From JBFXDI01 sp050181295 (GTDB taxonomy: Bacteria > Pseudomonadota > Alphaproteobacteria > Rhizobiales > Aestuariivirgaceae), in contig JBFXDI010000058.1 in NCBI GenBank assembly GCA_050181295.1, positions 1 to 23,772 on the forward strand: DNA of 23,772 nt. The letters run 5' to 3'. Below, one piece after another: positions 15,949 through 23,772 of the stretch. Made by a program: the position numbers and the translations under genes. Within the stretch, counting starts at the first letter, position 1. The number at the start of each line of letters is the position of its first letter. A model generated the notes under the pieces. That model searched no databases. It was given only the letters and a program-made list of their open reading frames with translations, and was not told the DNA's origin.

Positions 15949-16006
15949 TCTCCCATCTTCGCGGAACCTGAGCCTGCCTGCCGCGTTGCCCCTTGGGACA
16001 GCCGGG

Positions 16007-16020
16007 CCTCCGGCCGGAGG
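16007..16020. other. 14-bp perfect palindrome between iclR and glgE
   Basis: CCTCCGGCCGGAGG is a perfect palindrome flanked by AGCC (16000-16003) and GGCT (16027-16030), so a longer hairpin is possible at the end of the iclR transcript. There is no T-tract. It may instead be a G+C-rich protein-binding site ahead of glgE. Confidence 0.3.
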
Positions 16021-16029
16021 GGTGTTGGC

Positions 16030-16059
16030 TTGTCTTCGGTTAACGCGCAAAAATCATAT
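16030..16059 (+). promoter_or_regulatory. Tentative promoter of the glgE operon
   Basis: TTGTCT (16030-16035) and TCATAT (16054-16059) are 18 bp apart in the only A+T-rich patch before glgE. A start point at about 16064-16066 would coincide with the ATG, implying a leaderless message. That fits the absence of a Shine-Dalgarno sequence. Weak evidence. Confidence 0.3.
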
Positions 16060-16063
16060 CAGC

Positions 16064-18109
16064 ATGCTGGACAAGCCAAGCCGACCCCGCACCTCAGCGA
16101 AGGCAAAGAGCGCCCGGCCGGCGGAGATTCCGCAGAAGCTTCTGATGCTTGCCGAGGCGCGCATCGCCATCGAGGGCATCTCCACCGAGATCGACGGCGG
16201 CCGCTTCGCGGCCAAGGCCTCCACGGACTCACCCTTCATCGTCGAAGCGGATATTTTCGGCGACGGCCACGACCGCGTCGCTGCGGCGCTCCTCTACCGG
16301 CGCAAGGGCGAGACCGAATGGCAAGAGACGCCTTTCCGGCCGCTCGTCAACGACCGCTGGCAGGCCTCCGCCGTGCTCGACCACATCGGGTTCTGGGAGT
16401 ACCGCATCGCCGCCTGGCGCGACGTCCATGCCACCTGGCGGGAGGACACGGCCAAGAAATCCGATGCGGGCCAGCCCATAGGCCTGGAACTGACCGAGGC
16501 CGAAGCCCTCATGGCGCAGGCAGCGCGCGACGGCACGCGCGGCACTCGCCAGGACCGCGCGGCCCTGGACACGCTTCTTAGCCGTCTCTCGGAAACCCGG
16601 GATGAGGGCAAAAGATATCGCCTGCTCCGATCACCGGAGACCGCGAGCCTGCTCGGGCGGACGGGCATCCGGGTCAACGAGACGCTCTATCCGCGAACGC
16701 TCGAAGTGTGGGTCGACCGGCCGCTTGCCGTGTTCGGCGCCTGGTACGAGCTCGTACCGCGCTCGCAGTCGGGCGACATCCAGCGCCACGGCACCTTCGA
16801 CGACGTCATCGCCCGGCTCCCTTACGTGCGCGACATGGGCTTCGACGTTCTCTACTTCCCGCCTATCCATCCCATCGGGCGCACCAACCGCAAGGGCCGC
16901 AACAACAGCCTCAAGTCCGTTCCCGGCGATCCCGGCAGCCTCTACGCCATCGGCTCGGAAGAGGGCGGACACGACACCATCCATTCCGAGCTCGGGACGT
17001 TCAAGGACTTCGCCCGCCTGATCGCCGCGGCGCGCGAGCATGGGCTCGAGATCGCGCTCGACTTCGCCATCCAGTGCTCGCCCGACCACCCCTGGGTGAA
17101 GGAGCACCGGGAATGGTTCGACTGGCGGCCGGACGGCACGATCAAGTTCGCGGAGAACCCGCCCAAGAAGTACGAGGACATCGTCAACGTCCACTTCTAC
17201 CGCGGCGCGCTTCCCTCGATCTGGACGGCGCTCCGGGACATCGTGCTCTTCTGGATAGAAAAGGGCGTGCGCATCTTCCGCGTCGACAACCCGCACACCA
17301 AGCCCTTCCCGTTTTGGGAATGGATGATCGGGGAGGTGCGGGAGAAGCATCCCGACGTCATCTTCCTGTCGGAGGCCTTCACGCGGCCGAAGCCCATGAA
17401 GCGGCTCGCCAAGCTCGGCTTCACGCAGTCCTACACCTACTTCACCTGGCGCAACACCAAGCGCGAGCTCACCGAATACGGGATCGAGCTCACGCAATCG
17501 GACGCCCGCGAATATATGCGGCCGAACTTCTTCCCCAACACGCCGGACATCAATCCCATCTACCTTCAGACGAGCGGGCGCGCGGGCTTCCGCGCGCGCT
17601 TCGTGCTCGCCGCGACGATGGTGGGGAACTACGGCATCTACAGCGGCTTCGAACTCTGCGAGTCGAAGTTCATCCCGGGCAAGGAAGAGTATCTCGACTC
17701 GGAAAAATACGAGCTGCGCGCCTGGGACTGGGACCGACCGGGCCATATCCGCGAGGACATCGCCCTCCTCAACCGGTTGAGACGCGAGCGCCCGGCGCTG
17801 AAAAGCTTCCGCAGCCTCGCCTTCTACAATGCCTGGAACGACAACATCCTCTACTACGGCAAGAAGACGGCCGACCTCTCCGACTTCGTGCTGGTGGCCG
17901 TGAACCTCGATCCGCGTACCCCGCAAGGCGCGCATTTCGAGGTGCCGCTCTGGGAGTTCGGGCTTCCCGACCACGCCTCGATCGACGCAGAGGATCTGGT
18001 GACCGGGCGCCGTTTCCAGTGGCACGGCAAGGTCAACCATATGTGGCTCGATCCGCAGGAGCGGCCCTACGCCATCTGGCGGCTGATCGGGCCGAAGGCG
18101 ACCCCATGA
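16064..18109 (+). CDS. glgE: Alpha-1,4-glucan:maltose-1-phosphate maltosyltransferase
   Basis: This 681-residue GH13_3 enzyme transfers maltose from maltose-1-phosphate onto alpha-1,4-glucan chains. The N-terminal beta-domain contains RIAIEGISTEIDGGRFAAKA and VEADIFGDGHD, typical of GlgE. The barrel has DVLYFPPIHPIGRTNRKGRNN, the nucleophile Asp408 in RVDNPHTKPFPFWEW, acid/base Glu437 in LSEAFTRPKPM, and Asp495 in NTPDINPIYLQTSGR. The 29-residue spacing between nucleophile and acid/base matches characterised GlgE. The ATG at 16064 has no ribosome binding site. GTG 16022 and TTG 16025 lie near GGAGG but would add an unconvincing N-terminus. It is the first gene of a tightly coupled operon with treS-mak and glgB. 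Confidence 0.93.
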   Translation: MLDKPSRPRTSAKAKSARPAEIPQKLLMLAEARIAIEGISTEIDGGRFAAKASTDSPFIVEADIFGDGHDRVAAALLYRRKGETEWQETPFRPLVNDRWQASAVLDHIGFWEYRIAAWRDVHATWREDTAKKSDAGQPIGLELTEAEALMAQAARDGTRGTRQDRAALDTLLSRLSETRDEGKRYRLLRSPETASLLGRTGIRVNETLYPRTLEVWVDRPLAVFGAWYELVPRSQSGDIQRHGTFDDVIARLPYVRDMGFDVLYFPPIHPIGRTNRKGRNNSLKSVPGDPGSLYAIGSEEGGHDTIHSELGTFKDFARLIAAAREHGLEIALDFAIQCSPDHPWVKEHREWFDWRPDGTIKFAENPPKKYEDIVNVHFYRGALPSIWTALRDIVLFWIEKGVRIFRVDNPHTKPFPFWEWMIGEVREKHPDVIFLSEAFTRPKPMKRLAKLGFTQSYTYFTWRNTKRELTEYGIELTQSDAREYMRPNFFPNTPDINPIYLQTSGRAGFRARFVLAATMVGNYGIYSGFELCESKFIPGKEEYLDSEKYELRAWDWDRPGHIREDIALLNRLRRERPALKSFRSLAFYNAWNDNILYYGKKTADLSDFVLVAVNLDPRTPQGAHFEVPLWEFGLPDHASIDAEDLVTGRRFQWHGKVNHMWLDPQERPYAIWRLIGPKATP

Positions 18110-21100
18110 ACCTGCGCGCCGACAATCCCGAGTTCGAGGCCGCCGACGGCCAGATCGACCGCGCGGTGCCGGACTGGTACAGGGACGCCATCATCTACCA
18201 GGTGCACGTGAAGACCTTCCTCGACTCGACCGGAGACGGGGTGGGCGACTTCGACGGCCTGATCGAGCGGCTGGACTACATCGCCGATCTCGGTGTCAGC
18301 GTCGTGTGGCTGATGCCCTTCTACCCTTCGCCGCTCAAGGACGACGGCTACGACATCTCCGACTACTGGTCGGTCAACCCCTCCTATGGCGAGATGGAAT
18401 CGCTCGAGCGTTTCATCACGGAAGCCCACAAGCGGGGCATCCGCGTCGTCACCGAGCTCGTCATCAACCACACCTCAGACCAGCATCCCTGGTTCCAGGC
18501 GGCGAGGAAAGCGCCGGCCGGCTCGCCCGAGCGGGACTTCTATGTCTGGAGCGACACGGACCAGAAGTACCCCGAGACGCGCATCATCTTCCTCGACACC
18601 GAGCCCTCCAACTGGACGTGGGACCCGGTGGCCAAGAGCTATTTCTGGCACCGCTTCTATTCGCATCAGCCGGACCTCAACTTCGATAATCCGAAGGTGC
18701 TCGAGGAGATCCTGAAAGTCCTCTACTACTGGCTCGACAAGGGGATCGACGGCTTGAGGCTCGACGCCATCCCCTATCTCGTCGAGCGCGAGGGCACCAA
18801 CAACGAGAACCTCCCCGAGACGCACGACGTGCTGCGCAAGATCCGCGCCGCGCTCGATGCCCGCTACTCCGACCGCATGCTGCTCGCCGAGGCCAACCAG
18901 TGGCCCGAGGACACGCGGCCCTATTTCGGCGAGGGCGACGAATGCCACATGGCGTTCCACTTCCCGCTCATGCCGCGCATGTACATGGCGCTGGCGCAGG
19001 AGGATCGGCACCCGATCACCGACATCCTGCGCCAGACGCCGGACGTGCCGGAGACCTGTCAGTGGGCCATCTTCCTGCGCAACCACGACGAGCTGACGCT
19101 CGAGATGGTGACGGCGGAGGAGCGCGACTATCTCTGGCGCACCTATGCCACCGATACGCGCGCCAGGCTCAATCTCGGCATAAGGCGGCGGCTGGCGCCG
19201 CTTCTCGGCAACGACCGGCGCAAGATCGAGCTCATGAGCGCGCTGCTCATGTCGATGCCCGGCACGCCCGTCCTCTATTACGGCGACGAGATCGGCATGG
19301 GCGACAACATCTACCTCGGCGACCGTGACGGGGTGCGCACGCCCATGCAGTGGTCGGCGGACCGCAATGCCGGCTTCTCGCGCACCGATCCGCAGCGGCT
19401 CTACCTGCCGGTCATCATGGACGCCGTCTACGGCTATCAGTCGGTGAACGTCGAGGCGCAGGCGCGCGAGCCGTCATCGCTGCTCAACTGGACGCGCCGT
19501 CTCATCAACGCCCGCAAGCAGCACCACTCGTTCGGGCGCGGCACGCTGACGATCCTCTATCCCCGCAACCGGAAAATCCTCGCCTATCTGCGCGAGCTCG
19601 AGGGCGAGACGATCCTGTGCGTCGCCAACCTCGCCGCTTCCGCCCAGGCCTGCGAGCTCGACCTCGGGCAGTTCAAGGAGGCAGTGCCGGTGGAGCTGCT
19701 CGGGCGTTCCGCCTTTCCGCCCATCGGCACGCTGCCCTACCTCCTCACCTTCCCTTCCTACGGCTTCTACTGGTTCCTCCTCACCAAGGAGGCGGAGCTG
19801 CCGCGGTGGCATCTGCCCTTCACGGAGCCCCTGCCCGACTTCATCACGCTGGTGCTGAAGGGGAGGCTCGAGGATGCCATCAGCGGCCGAAACGAGCAGC
19901 ATCTCGGCCGGGACGTACTGCCGCAGTTCCTGGCGCGGCAGCGCTGGTACGGCAACAAGGACGCGCCGGCCGCGCGTGCACACACGCGGCTCATCGGAAA
20001 CCTCTCCTCGGCGGCCGGCAACTACCTGATGACGCTTGCCGACATCGAGCAGCAGGATGGCGCGAGGCACAGCTACTTCATGCCGCTCGCTGCCCGCTGG
20101 GGCGAGGAAAACCTCAAGCCCGATTCCGAGATCGCCAGCTCGACGCTCGCCAAGCTCCGGCACGGCGCCAAGGTGGGAGCCTTCTACGATGCGGCACTCG
20201 ATCCCGACTACACCCGCGGCATGCTGCGCAACATGCACGAACGGTCGGACGTCGACTGCAATCCCGGACGTCTGTGCTTCACCTCCAACGAGGGCCTCGG
20301 AAAGGCGCTGTCGGAGGCCGGGGAGGAAGCGGAGATCCGCCATATCGGCGCCGAGCAGAGCAACGTCTCGATCGTGATCGGCCGGCAGCTCATCCTGAAG
20401 ACCTACCGGCGCGCCCATGCCGGCACGCAGCCGGAAATCGAGATGTCGCGCTATCTCACCGAGGAAGCAGGCTTCCAGTTCACGCCAGCGCTGCTCGGCA
20501 CCGCCGAATACATAGCACCCGATGGCGAGCCGATTTCCATCGCGGCCGCCTTCCAATACCAGGAGAACCAGGGCGATGCCTGGAACGCGGTCGTCGACGC
20601 GCTCGACCGGCATCTGCAGGAACGGCGGCTGGCGGCTGCGGTGCCATCCGATGGCGAGCCCGAGGAGCCAGCCTATGGCTTCCCGCTCGACATCGCACGG
20701 ACGCTGGGCGTCCGGACGGCCGAGCTGCATCTGGCGCTCGCCCGCAAGACGGCGGACGAGAAGTTCAACCCGGAGCGCATCGCGCGCGCGGACGTGACGC
20801 TCTGGCGCGAGCGGGCGCAGGAGGCCGCCGAGCATGCGCTCGGAGCGCTGGCGCGCGGCGAGCCGGGGCCTGACGGGCGCGATCTCCTTGCGGCGCGCGA
20901 CGCTCTCCTCCAGACGCTGGGCGCCATCGGAGACGCGGCGCCCGACGGCCTCAAGACGCGCATCCACGGCGACTACCATCTGGGCCAGGTGCTGGTGGCC
21001 AAGACGGAGGTGCATATCACCGACTTCGAGGGCGAGCCTGGCCGGCCCATCGCCGAGCGGCGCGAGAAATCCTCGCCGATGCGCGACGTTGCCGGGATGC

Positions 21101-21408
21101 TGCGCTCCTTCGACTATGCGGCATGGTCGGCGATCGACCGGGCCGTGGCGGTCGGCTCGGATCATGCCGATGTGATGCGCGAAGCAGCGATCGCCTGGCG
21201 CGATTTCGCGACGGAGAGCTTCCTCGACGCCTATGAGGAGACGACCGGCGCGGCTCTCGGCGACCCGGCCCTGGCGCTGCTCGACCTCTTCCTCCTCCAC
21301 AAGGCGCTCTACGAGGTGGGCTACGAGGCGGCGAACCGGCCGACCTGGATCGCCATCCCGGTCCGTGGCGTGCTCGAGATCCTCAAGCGGCGAGGAGCCG
21401 AGACATGA
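18106..21408 (+). CDS. treS: Trehalose synthase-maltokinase fusion (TreS-Mak)
   Basis: This 1100-residue cytoplasmic two-enzyme fusion joins trehalose synthase to maltokinase. The N-terminal GH13 domain (about 1-550) interconverts trehalose and maltose. It shows YQVHVKTFLDSTGDGVGDF, nucleophile Asp220 (GLRLDAIPYL), Glu262 (LLAEANQWPED) and Asp328 (FLRNHDELTLEMV). The C-terminal maltokinase (about 610-1090) phosphorylates maltose with ATP to give maltose-1-phosphate. It has the family opening QRWYGNKD, the kinase loop HGDYHLGQVLV with Asp956, and ITDFEGEP with metal ligand Asp973. Fusion of the two activities is known in many bacteria and feeds the product directly to GlgE. The start overlaps the glgE stop (ATGA). 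A frame open far upstream inside glgE is not coding. Both catalytic sets appear intact. Confidence 0.94.
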   Translation: MNLRADNPEFEAADGQIDRAVPDWYRDAIIYQVHVKTFLDSTGDGVGDFDGLIERLDYIADLGVSVVWLMPFYPSPLKDDGYDISDYWSVNPSYGEMESLERFITEAHKRGIRVVTELVINHTSDQHPWFQAARKAPAGSPERDFYVWSDTDQKYPETRIIFLDTEPSNWTWDPVAKSYFWHRFYSHQPDLNFDNPKVLEEILKVLYYWLDKGIDGLRLDAIPYLVEREGTNNENLPETHDVLRKIRAALDARYSDRMLLAEANQWPEDTRPYFGEGDECHMAFHFPLMPRMYMALAQEDRHPITDILRQTPDVPETCQWAIFLRNHDELTLEMVTAEERDYLWRTYATDTRARLNLGIRRRLAPLLGNDRRKIELMSALLMSMPGTPVLYYGDEIGMGDNIYLGDRDGVRTPMQWSADRNAGFSRTDPQRLYLPVIMDAVYGYQSVNVEAQAREPSSLLNWTRRLINARKQHHSFGRGTLTILYPRNRKILAYLRELEGETILCVANLAASAQACELDLGQFKEAVPVELLGRSAFPPIGTLPYLLTFPSYGFYWFLLTKEAELPRWHLPFTEPLPDFITLVLKGRLEDAISGRNEQHLGRDVLPQFLARQRWYGNKDAPAARAHTRLIGNLSSAAGNYLMTLADIEQQDGARHSYFMPLAARWGEENLKPDSEIASSTLAKLRHGAKVGAFYDAALDPDYTRGMLRNMHERSDVDCNPGRLCFTSNEGLGKALSEAGEEAEIRHIGAEQSNVSIVIGRQLILKTYRRAHAGTQPEIEMSRYLTEEAGFQFTPALLGTAEYIAPDGEPISIAAAFQYQENQGDAWNAVVDALDRHLQERRLAAAVPSDGEPEEPAYGFPLDIARTLGVRTAELHLALARKTADEKFNPERIARADVTLWRERAQEAAEHALGALARGEPGPDGRDLLAARDALLQTLGAIGDAAPDGLKTRIHGDYHLGQVLVAKTEVHITDFEGEPGRPIAERREKSSPMRDVAGMLRSFDYAAWSAIDRAVAVGSDHADVMREAAIAWRDFATESFLDAYEETTGAALGDPALALLDLFLLHKALYEVGYEAANRPTWIAIPVRGVLEILKRRGAET

Positions 21409-23615
21409 GCGCACGCTCGAACTTCAACCGCATCGCGCAGGACGGCGGGCACGCCGATCCGGCGCTCGAGGCGCTGGTCCACGGTCGTCACGGCGACCCT
21501 TTCTCGCTACTCGGATTGCATGAGGAAGAAGGCGCCTTGCGGCTTACCGTGTTCAGGCCCGGCGCCGAGCGCGCCTTCCTCGTGCCAGCAGACAACCCGG
21601 AGGCGGCCGAGGAGCTGCCTCGCATCCACGACGCGGGCATCTTCTCCCGAAGGATCGAGAACCGCCGCGAGCGCTTCGCCTACAGGCTGCGCTTCGAAGC
21701 GGGCGGCGTCTCATGGGAGGAGGAGGACCCCTACCGCTTCCCGCCCGTCCTGGGCGACCTCGACGTCCATCTCATGGCCGAGGGCCGGCACTTAAGGCTC
21801 TTCGAGAAGCTCGGCGCCCATCCCACCCAGATCGAGGGCGTGGAAGGCGTCGCCTTCGCCGTCTTCGCGCCCCACGCCGTGCGGGTCAGCGTGGTCGGCG
21901 ACTTCAACGGCTGGGACGGACGCCGCCATGTCCTGCGCAAGCGGCACGAGGCCGGCGTCTGGGAGCTGTTCGTGCCCGGCCTCAAGCCCGGCGAGCTCTA
22001 CAAGTTCGAGATCCTGGGTCCCAACAACACGCTGCTTCCGCTCAAGGCCGACCCCTTCTCCTTCGCGCAGGAATCCCCGCCCTCGACCGCCTCGCGGGTG
22101 CATGGGCCCGCCCTGGCGGAAGCGACCAGCAGGCTTTCCGGCCAGCGCTCGGTTTCGGCGCCGATGTCGATCTACGAGATGCATCTCGGCTCCTGGCGGC
22201 GGGGCGAGGACGGCACGCTTCCGACCTATGACAGGCTCGCCGACGAGCTCGTGCCTTATGTCCGCGACCTCGGCTTCACGCATGTCGAGTTCCTGCCGGT
22301 GAGCGAGCATCCCTTCTACGGCTCCTGGGGCTATCAGCCGATCGGCCTCTTCGCCCCGAGCGCCCGCTATGGATCGCCGGAGGCGTTCACCGGGCTGGTG
22401 CAGCGGTTCCACGAAGCCGGCATCGGTGTCATCGTCGACTGGGTGCCGGCGCATTTCCCTTCCGACCCTCATGGGCTCGCGCGCTTCGACGGCACCGCCC
22501 TCTACGAGCACGAGGACCCGCGGCAGGGGCTGCATCGCGACTGGAACACGCTCATCTACAATTTCGGACGGCGCGAGGTCTCGAACTTCCTTATCGCCAA
22601 CGCGCTCTACTGGATCGAGCGCTTCGGCATAGACGGCCTCCGGGTCGATGCCGTCGCCTCCATGCTCTACCTCGACTACAGCCGCAAGCCAGGCGAGTGG
22701 GTGGCGAACATCCACGGCGGGCGGGAGAATCTCGAGGCCATCGCCTTCCTGAAAAACCTCAACGACACGCTGGCGCAGGAGCATCCGGACGCCGTCACCA
22801 TCGCGGAGGAATCGACCGCCTGGCCCGGCGTGTCGCGCCCGACCGACGGCAGCGGGCTGGGATTCGGCTTCAAGTGGAACATGGGCTGGATGCACGACAC
22901 GCTCGACTACATGGCGCGCGACCCCATCCACCGGCGCTACCATCACAACCAGCTCACCTTCGGCCTCCTCTATGCCTTCAGCGAGAACTTTGTGCTGCCA
23001 TTGAGCCATGACGAGGTCGTCTACGGCAAGGGCTCGCTTTTCGGGAAGATGCCGGGCGACCGCTGGCAGCGCTTTGCGAATCTGCGCGCCTACTACGCAT
23101 TCATGTGGACGCATCCGGGCAAGAAGCTCCTCTTCATGGGCGGCGAGTTTGCGCAGGAACGGGAGTGGAACCACGACCACAGTCTCGACTGGGGGCTCCT
23201 TGCCGATCCCGCGCATCGCGGCGTCCGCGACCTGGTGCGCGACCTCAACCACCTCTACCGCGAAATCCCGGCGCTGCATCGCGGCGACTGCGATCCGCAA
23301 GGCTTCGAGTGGGTCGACGCCAACGATTCCGACAACAGCGTGCTGAGCTACATCCGCAAGGATCCGGCGAACGGCCGCCCGGTGCTCGTCGTCTGCAACT
23401 TCACGCCGATCGTGCGGCGCGACCACGCCGTCGGCGTTCCCCAGGGTGGCGGCTGGCGGGAGCGGCTCAACACCGACGCCGCCTGCTACGGTGGGTCGAA
23501 TGTCGGCAATGCCGGCTGGATCGAGGCCGATGCAACCCCATGGCACGGTCGGCCGTTCTCGCTCCGGCTGACACTTCCGCCGCTCGCCACCATCATCCTC
23601 GAGGCGGCCGCATGA
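21405..23615 (+). CDS. glgB: 1,4-alpha-glucan branching enzyme
   Basis: This 736-residue GH13_9 enzyme introduces alpha-1,6 branches into the glucan made by GlgE. Its layout is an N-terminal N1 segment (HGRHGDPFSLLGLHEEEGAL), a CBM48 module with FAVFAPHAVRVSVVGDFNGWDGR (about 145-190), the catalytic barrel, and a C-terminal all-beta domain. The active site has Asp415 (GLRVDAVASMLYLDY), Glu468 (TIAEESTAWPGVSRP) and Asp536 (LPLSHDEVVYGKGSL). The spacings of 53 and 68 residues match well-studied GlgB enzymes. The length is that of the long, two-N-domain form. The start overlaps the treS-mak stop (ATGA at 21405-21408), completing the operon. No glgX, glgP or treYZ is seen before the window ends. 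Confidence 0.96.
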   Translation: MSARSNFNRIAQDGGHADPALEALVHGRHGDPFSLLGLHEEEGALRLTVFRPGAERAFLVPADNPEAAEELPRIHDAGIFSRRIENRRERFAYRLRFEAGGVSWEEEDPYRFPPVLGDLDVHLMAEGRHLRLFEKLGAHPTQIEGVEGVAFAVFAPHAVRVSVVGDFNGWDGRRHVLRKRHEAGVWELFVPGLKPGELYKFEILGPNNTLLPLKADPFSFAQESPPSTASRVHGPALAEATSRLSGQRSVSAPMSIYEMHLGSWRRGEDGTLPTYDRLADELVPYVRDLGFTHVEFLPVSEHPFYGSWGYQPIGLFAPSARYGSPEAFTGLVQRFHEAGIGVIVDWVPAHFPSDPHGLARFDGTALYEHEDPRQGLHRDWNTLIYNFGRREVSNFLIANALYWIERFGIDGLRVDAVASMLYLDYSRKPGEWVANIHGGRENLEAIAFLKNLNDTLAQEHPDAVTIAEESTAWPGVSRPTDGSGLGFGFKWNMGWMHDTLDYMARDPIHRRYHHNQLTFGLLYAFSENFVLPLSHDEVVYGKGSLFGKMPGDRWQRFANLRAYYAFMWTHPGKKLLFMGGEFAQEREWNHDHSLDWGLLADPAHRGVRDLVRDLNHLYREIPALHRGDCDPQGFEWVDANDSDNSVLSYIRKDPANGRPVLVVCNFTPIVRRDHAVGVPQGGGWRERLNTDAACYGGSNVGNAGWIEADATPWHGRPFSLRLTLPPLATIILEAAA

Positions 23616-23633
23616 GGCCGACCCGTGCCTGGG

Positions 23634-23657
23634 CCATCGTTCATTGTTTCACGATGG
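23634..23657 (+). terminator. Possible terminator of the glgE-treS-glgB operon
   Basis: CCATCGT (23634-23640) and ACGATGG (23651-23657) form a perfect 7-bp stem with a 10-nt loop, 19 bases after the glgB stop. A TTTTT run appears only 11 bases after the stem (23668-23672), so it is a weak or non-canonical terminator. Confidence 0.45.
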
Positions 23658-23691
23658 GTGACGGAAGTTTTTCGCAGCACAAACCCCCGTC

Positions 23692-23772
23692 ATGCCCGGA
23701 CTTGATCCGGGCATCCATGAACATCGCCCTCTCATCAGCGTTCTGTGTTCGTGGATTGCCGGGTCAAGCCCG
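23692..23772. repeat. Paired intergenic repeat elements at the right edge
   Basis: ATGCCCGGA and TCCGGGCAT form a perfect 9-bp stem around CTTGA (23692-23714). Further right, GATTGCCGGGTCAAGCCCG (23754-23772) is a second unit of the same style, cut by the window end. Between them ATCCATGAACA and TGTTCGTGGAT pair at 10 of 11 positions, so the two units face each other as a larger inverted structure. The core GGATCAAGTCC is shared, inverted, with the repeat at 7428-7468. Confidence 0.7.

Noticed and set aside
16007..16020. Rho-independent terminator after iclR
   Set aside because: The palindrome is strong but no T-run follows it, so termination there is not supported.
16708..18105. Upstream extension of the TreS-Mak frame through glgE
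   Set aside because: TreS homology starts at MNLRADNPEF just after the ATG at 18106, which overlaps the glgE stop. The upstream part is Arg/Ala-rich noise in the wrong frame of glgE.
19474..21414. Minus-strand open frame of 646 codons over treS-mak
   Set aside because: Antisense shadow without motifs, opposite intact TreS and maltokinase active sites.

Overview
The window is G+C-rich bacterial DNA that reads as Alphaproteobacteria, most likely Hyphomicrobiales (Rhizobiales). Three things point there: a DivL-type cell-cycle kinase next to ahcY, intergenic palindromes of the kind common in that order, and an ECF sigma/RskA-like anti-sigma pair. I identify no genus. There is no rRNA, tRNA, CRISPR array, insertion sequence or prophage. 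Almost every base lies in well-conserved genes or in short regulatory gaps.

Left part (1-5300). The N-terminus of an exported protein runs off the left edge, divergent from an ECF sigma factor and a membrane anti-sigma factor that overlap by ATGA. A palindromic repeat separates these from a convergent bifunctional penicillin-binding protein with an unusual multi-span N-terminus. Next, on the same minus strand, is glutaryl-CoA dehydrogenase. The 208-bp gap upstream of ahcY holds a good sigma-70-type promoter and a perfect ATAAAGA-TT-TCTTTAT palindrome, a likely methionine/SAM-cycle operator.

Middle (5300-10280). ahcY (S-adenosylhomocysteine hydrolase) ends in a terminator and is followed by a small P-loop kinase-like gene with its own similar terminator. 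A 359-bp gap then leads to a multi-PAS kinase of the DivL type, in which the phospho-acceptor histidine is tyrosine. The gap carries a repeat palindrome and three closely spaced GATTC (GANTC, CcrM-type) sites.

TRAP/GMC module (10281-15948). A GMC flavoprotein alcohol dehydrogenase is divergent from dctP-dctQ-dctM-iclR. The shared control region has a 23-bp imperfect palindrome, resembling an IclR operator, just upstream of a TTGACA -35 element. A strong stem-loop lies between dctP and dctQ. This looks like an uptake-and-oxidation unit for an unidentified substrate, controlled by its own IclR regulator.

Right part (16064-23615). Three genes coupled by ATGA overlaps encode GlgE, a TreS-maltokinase fusion and GlgB. 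Together they form the trehalose-to-alpha-glucan (GlgE) pathway: TreS interconverts trehalose and maltose, the maltokinase domain makes maltose-1-phosphate, GlgE polymerises it and GlgB branches the polymer. The last 150 bases hold a possible terminator and two copies of an intergenic repeat.

No wholly unknown system is evident. The items most worth a second look are the tyrosine-bearing DivL with its GANTC cluster, the divergent penicillin-binding protein, and the self-contained GMC/TRAP/IclR module.
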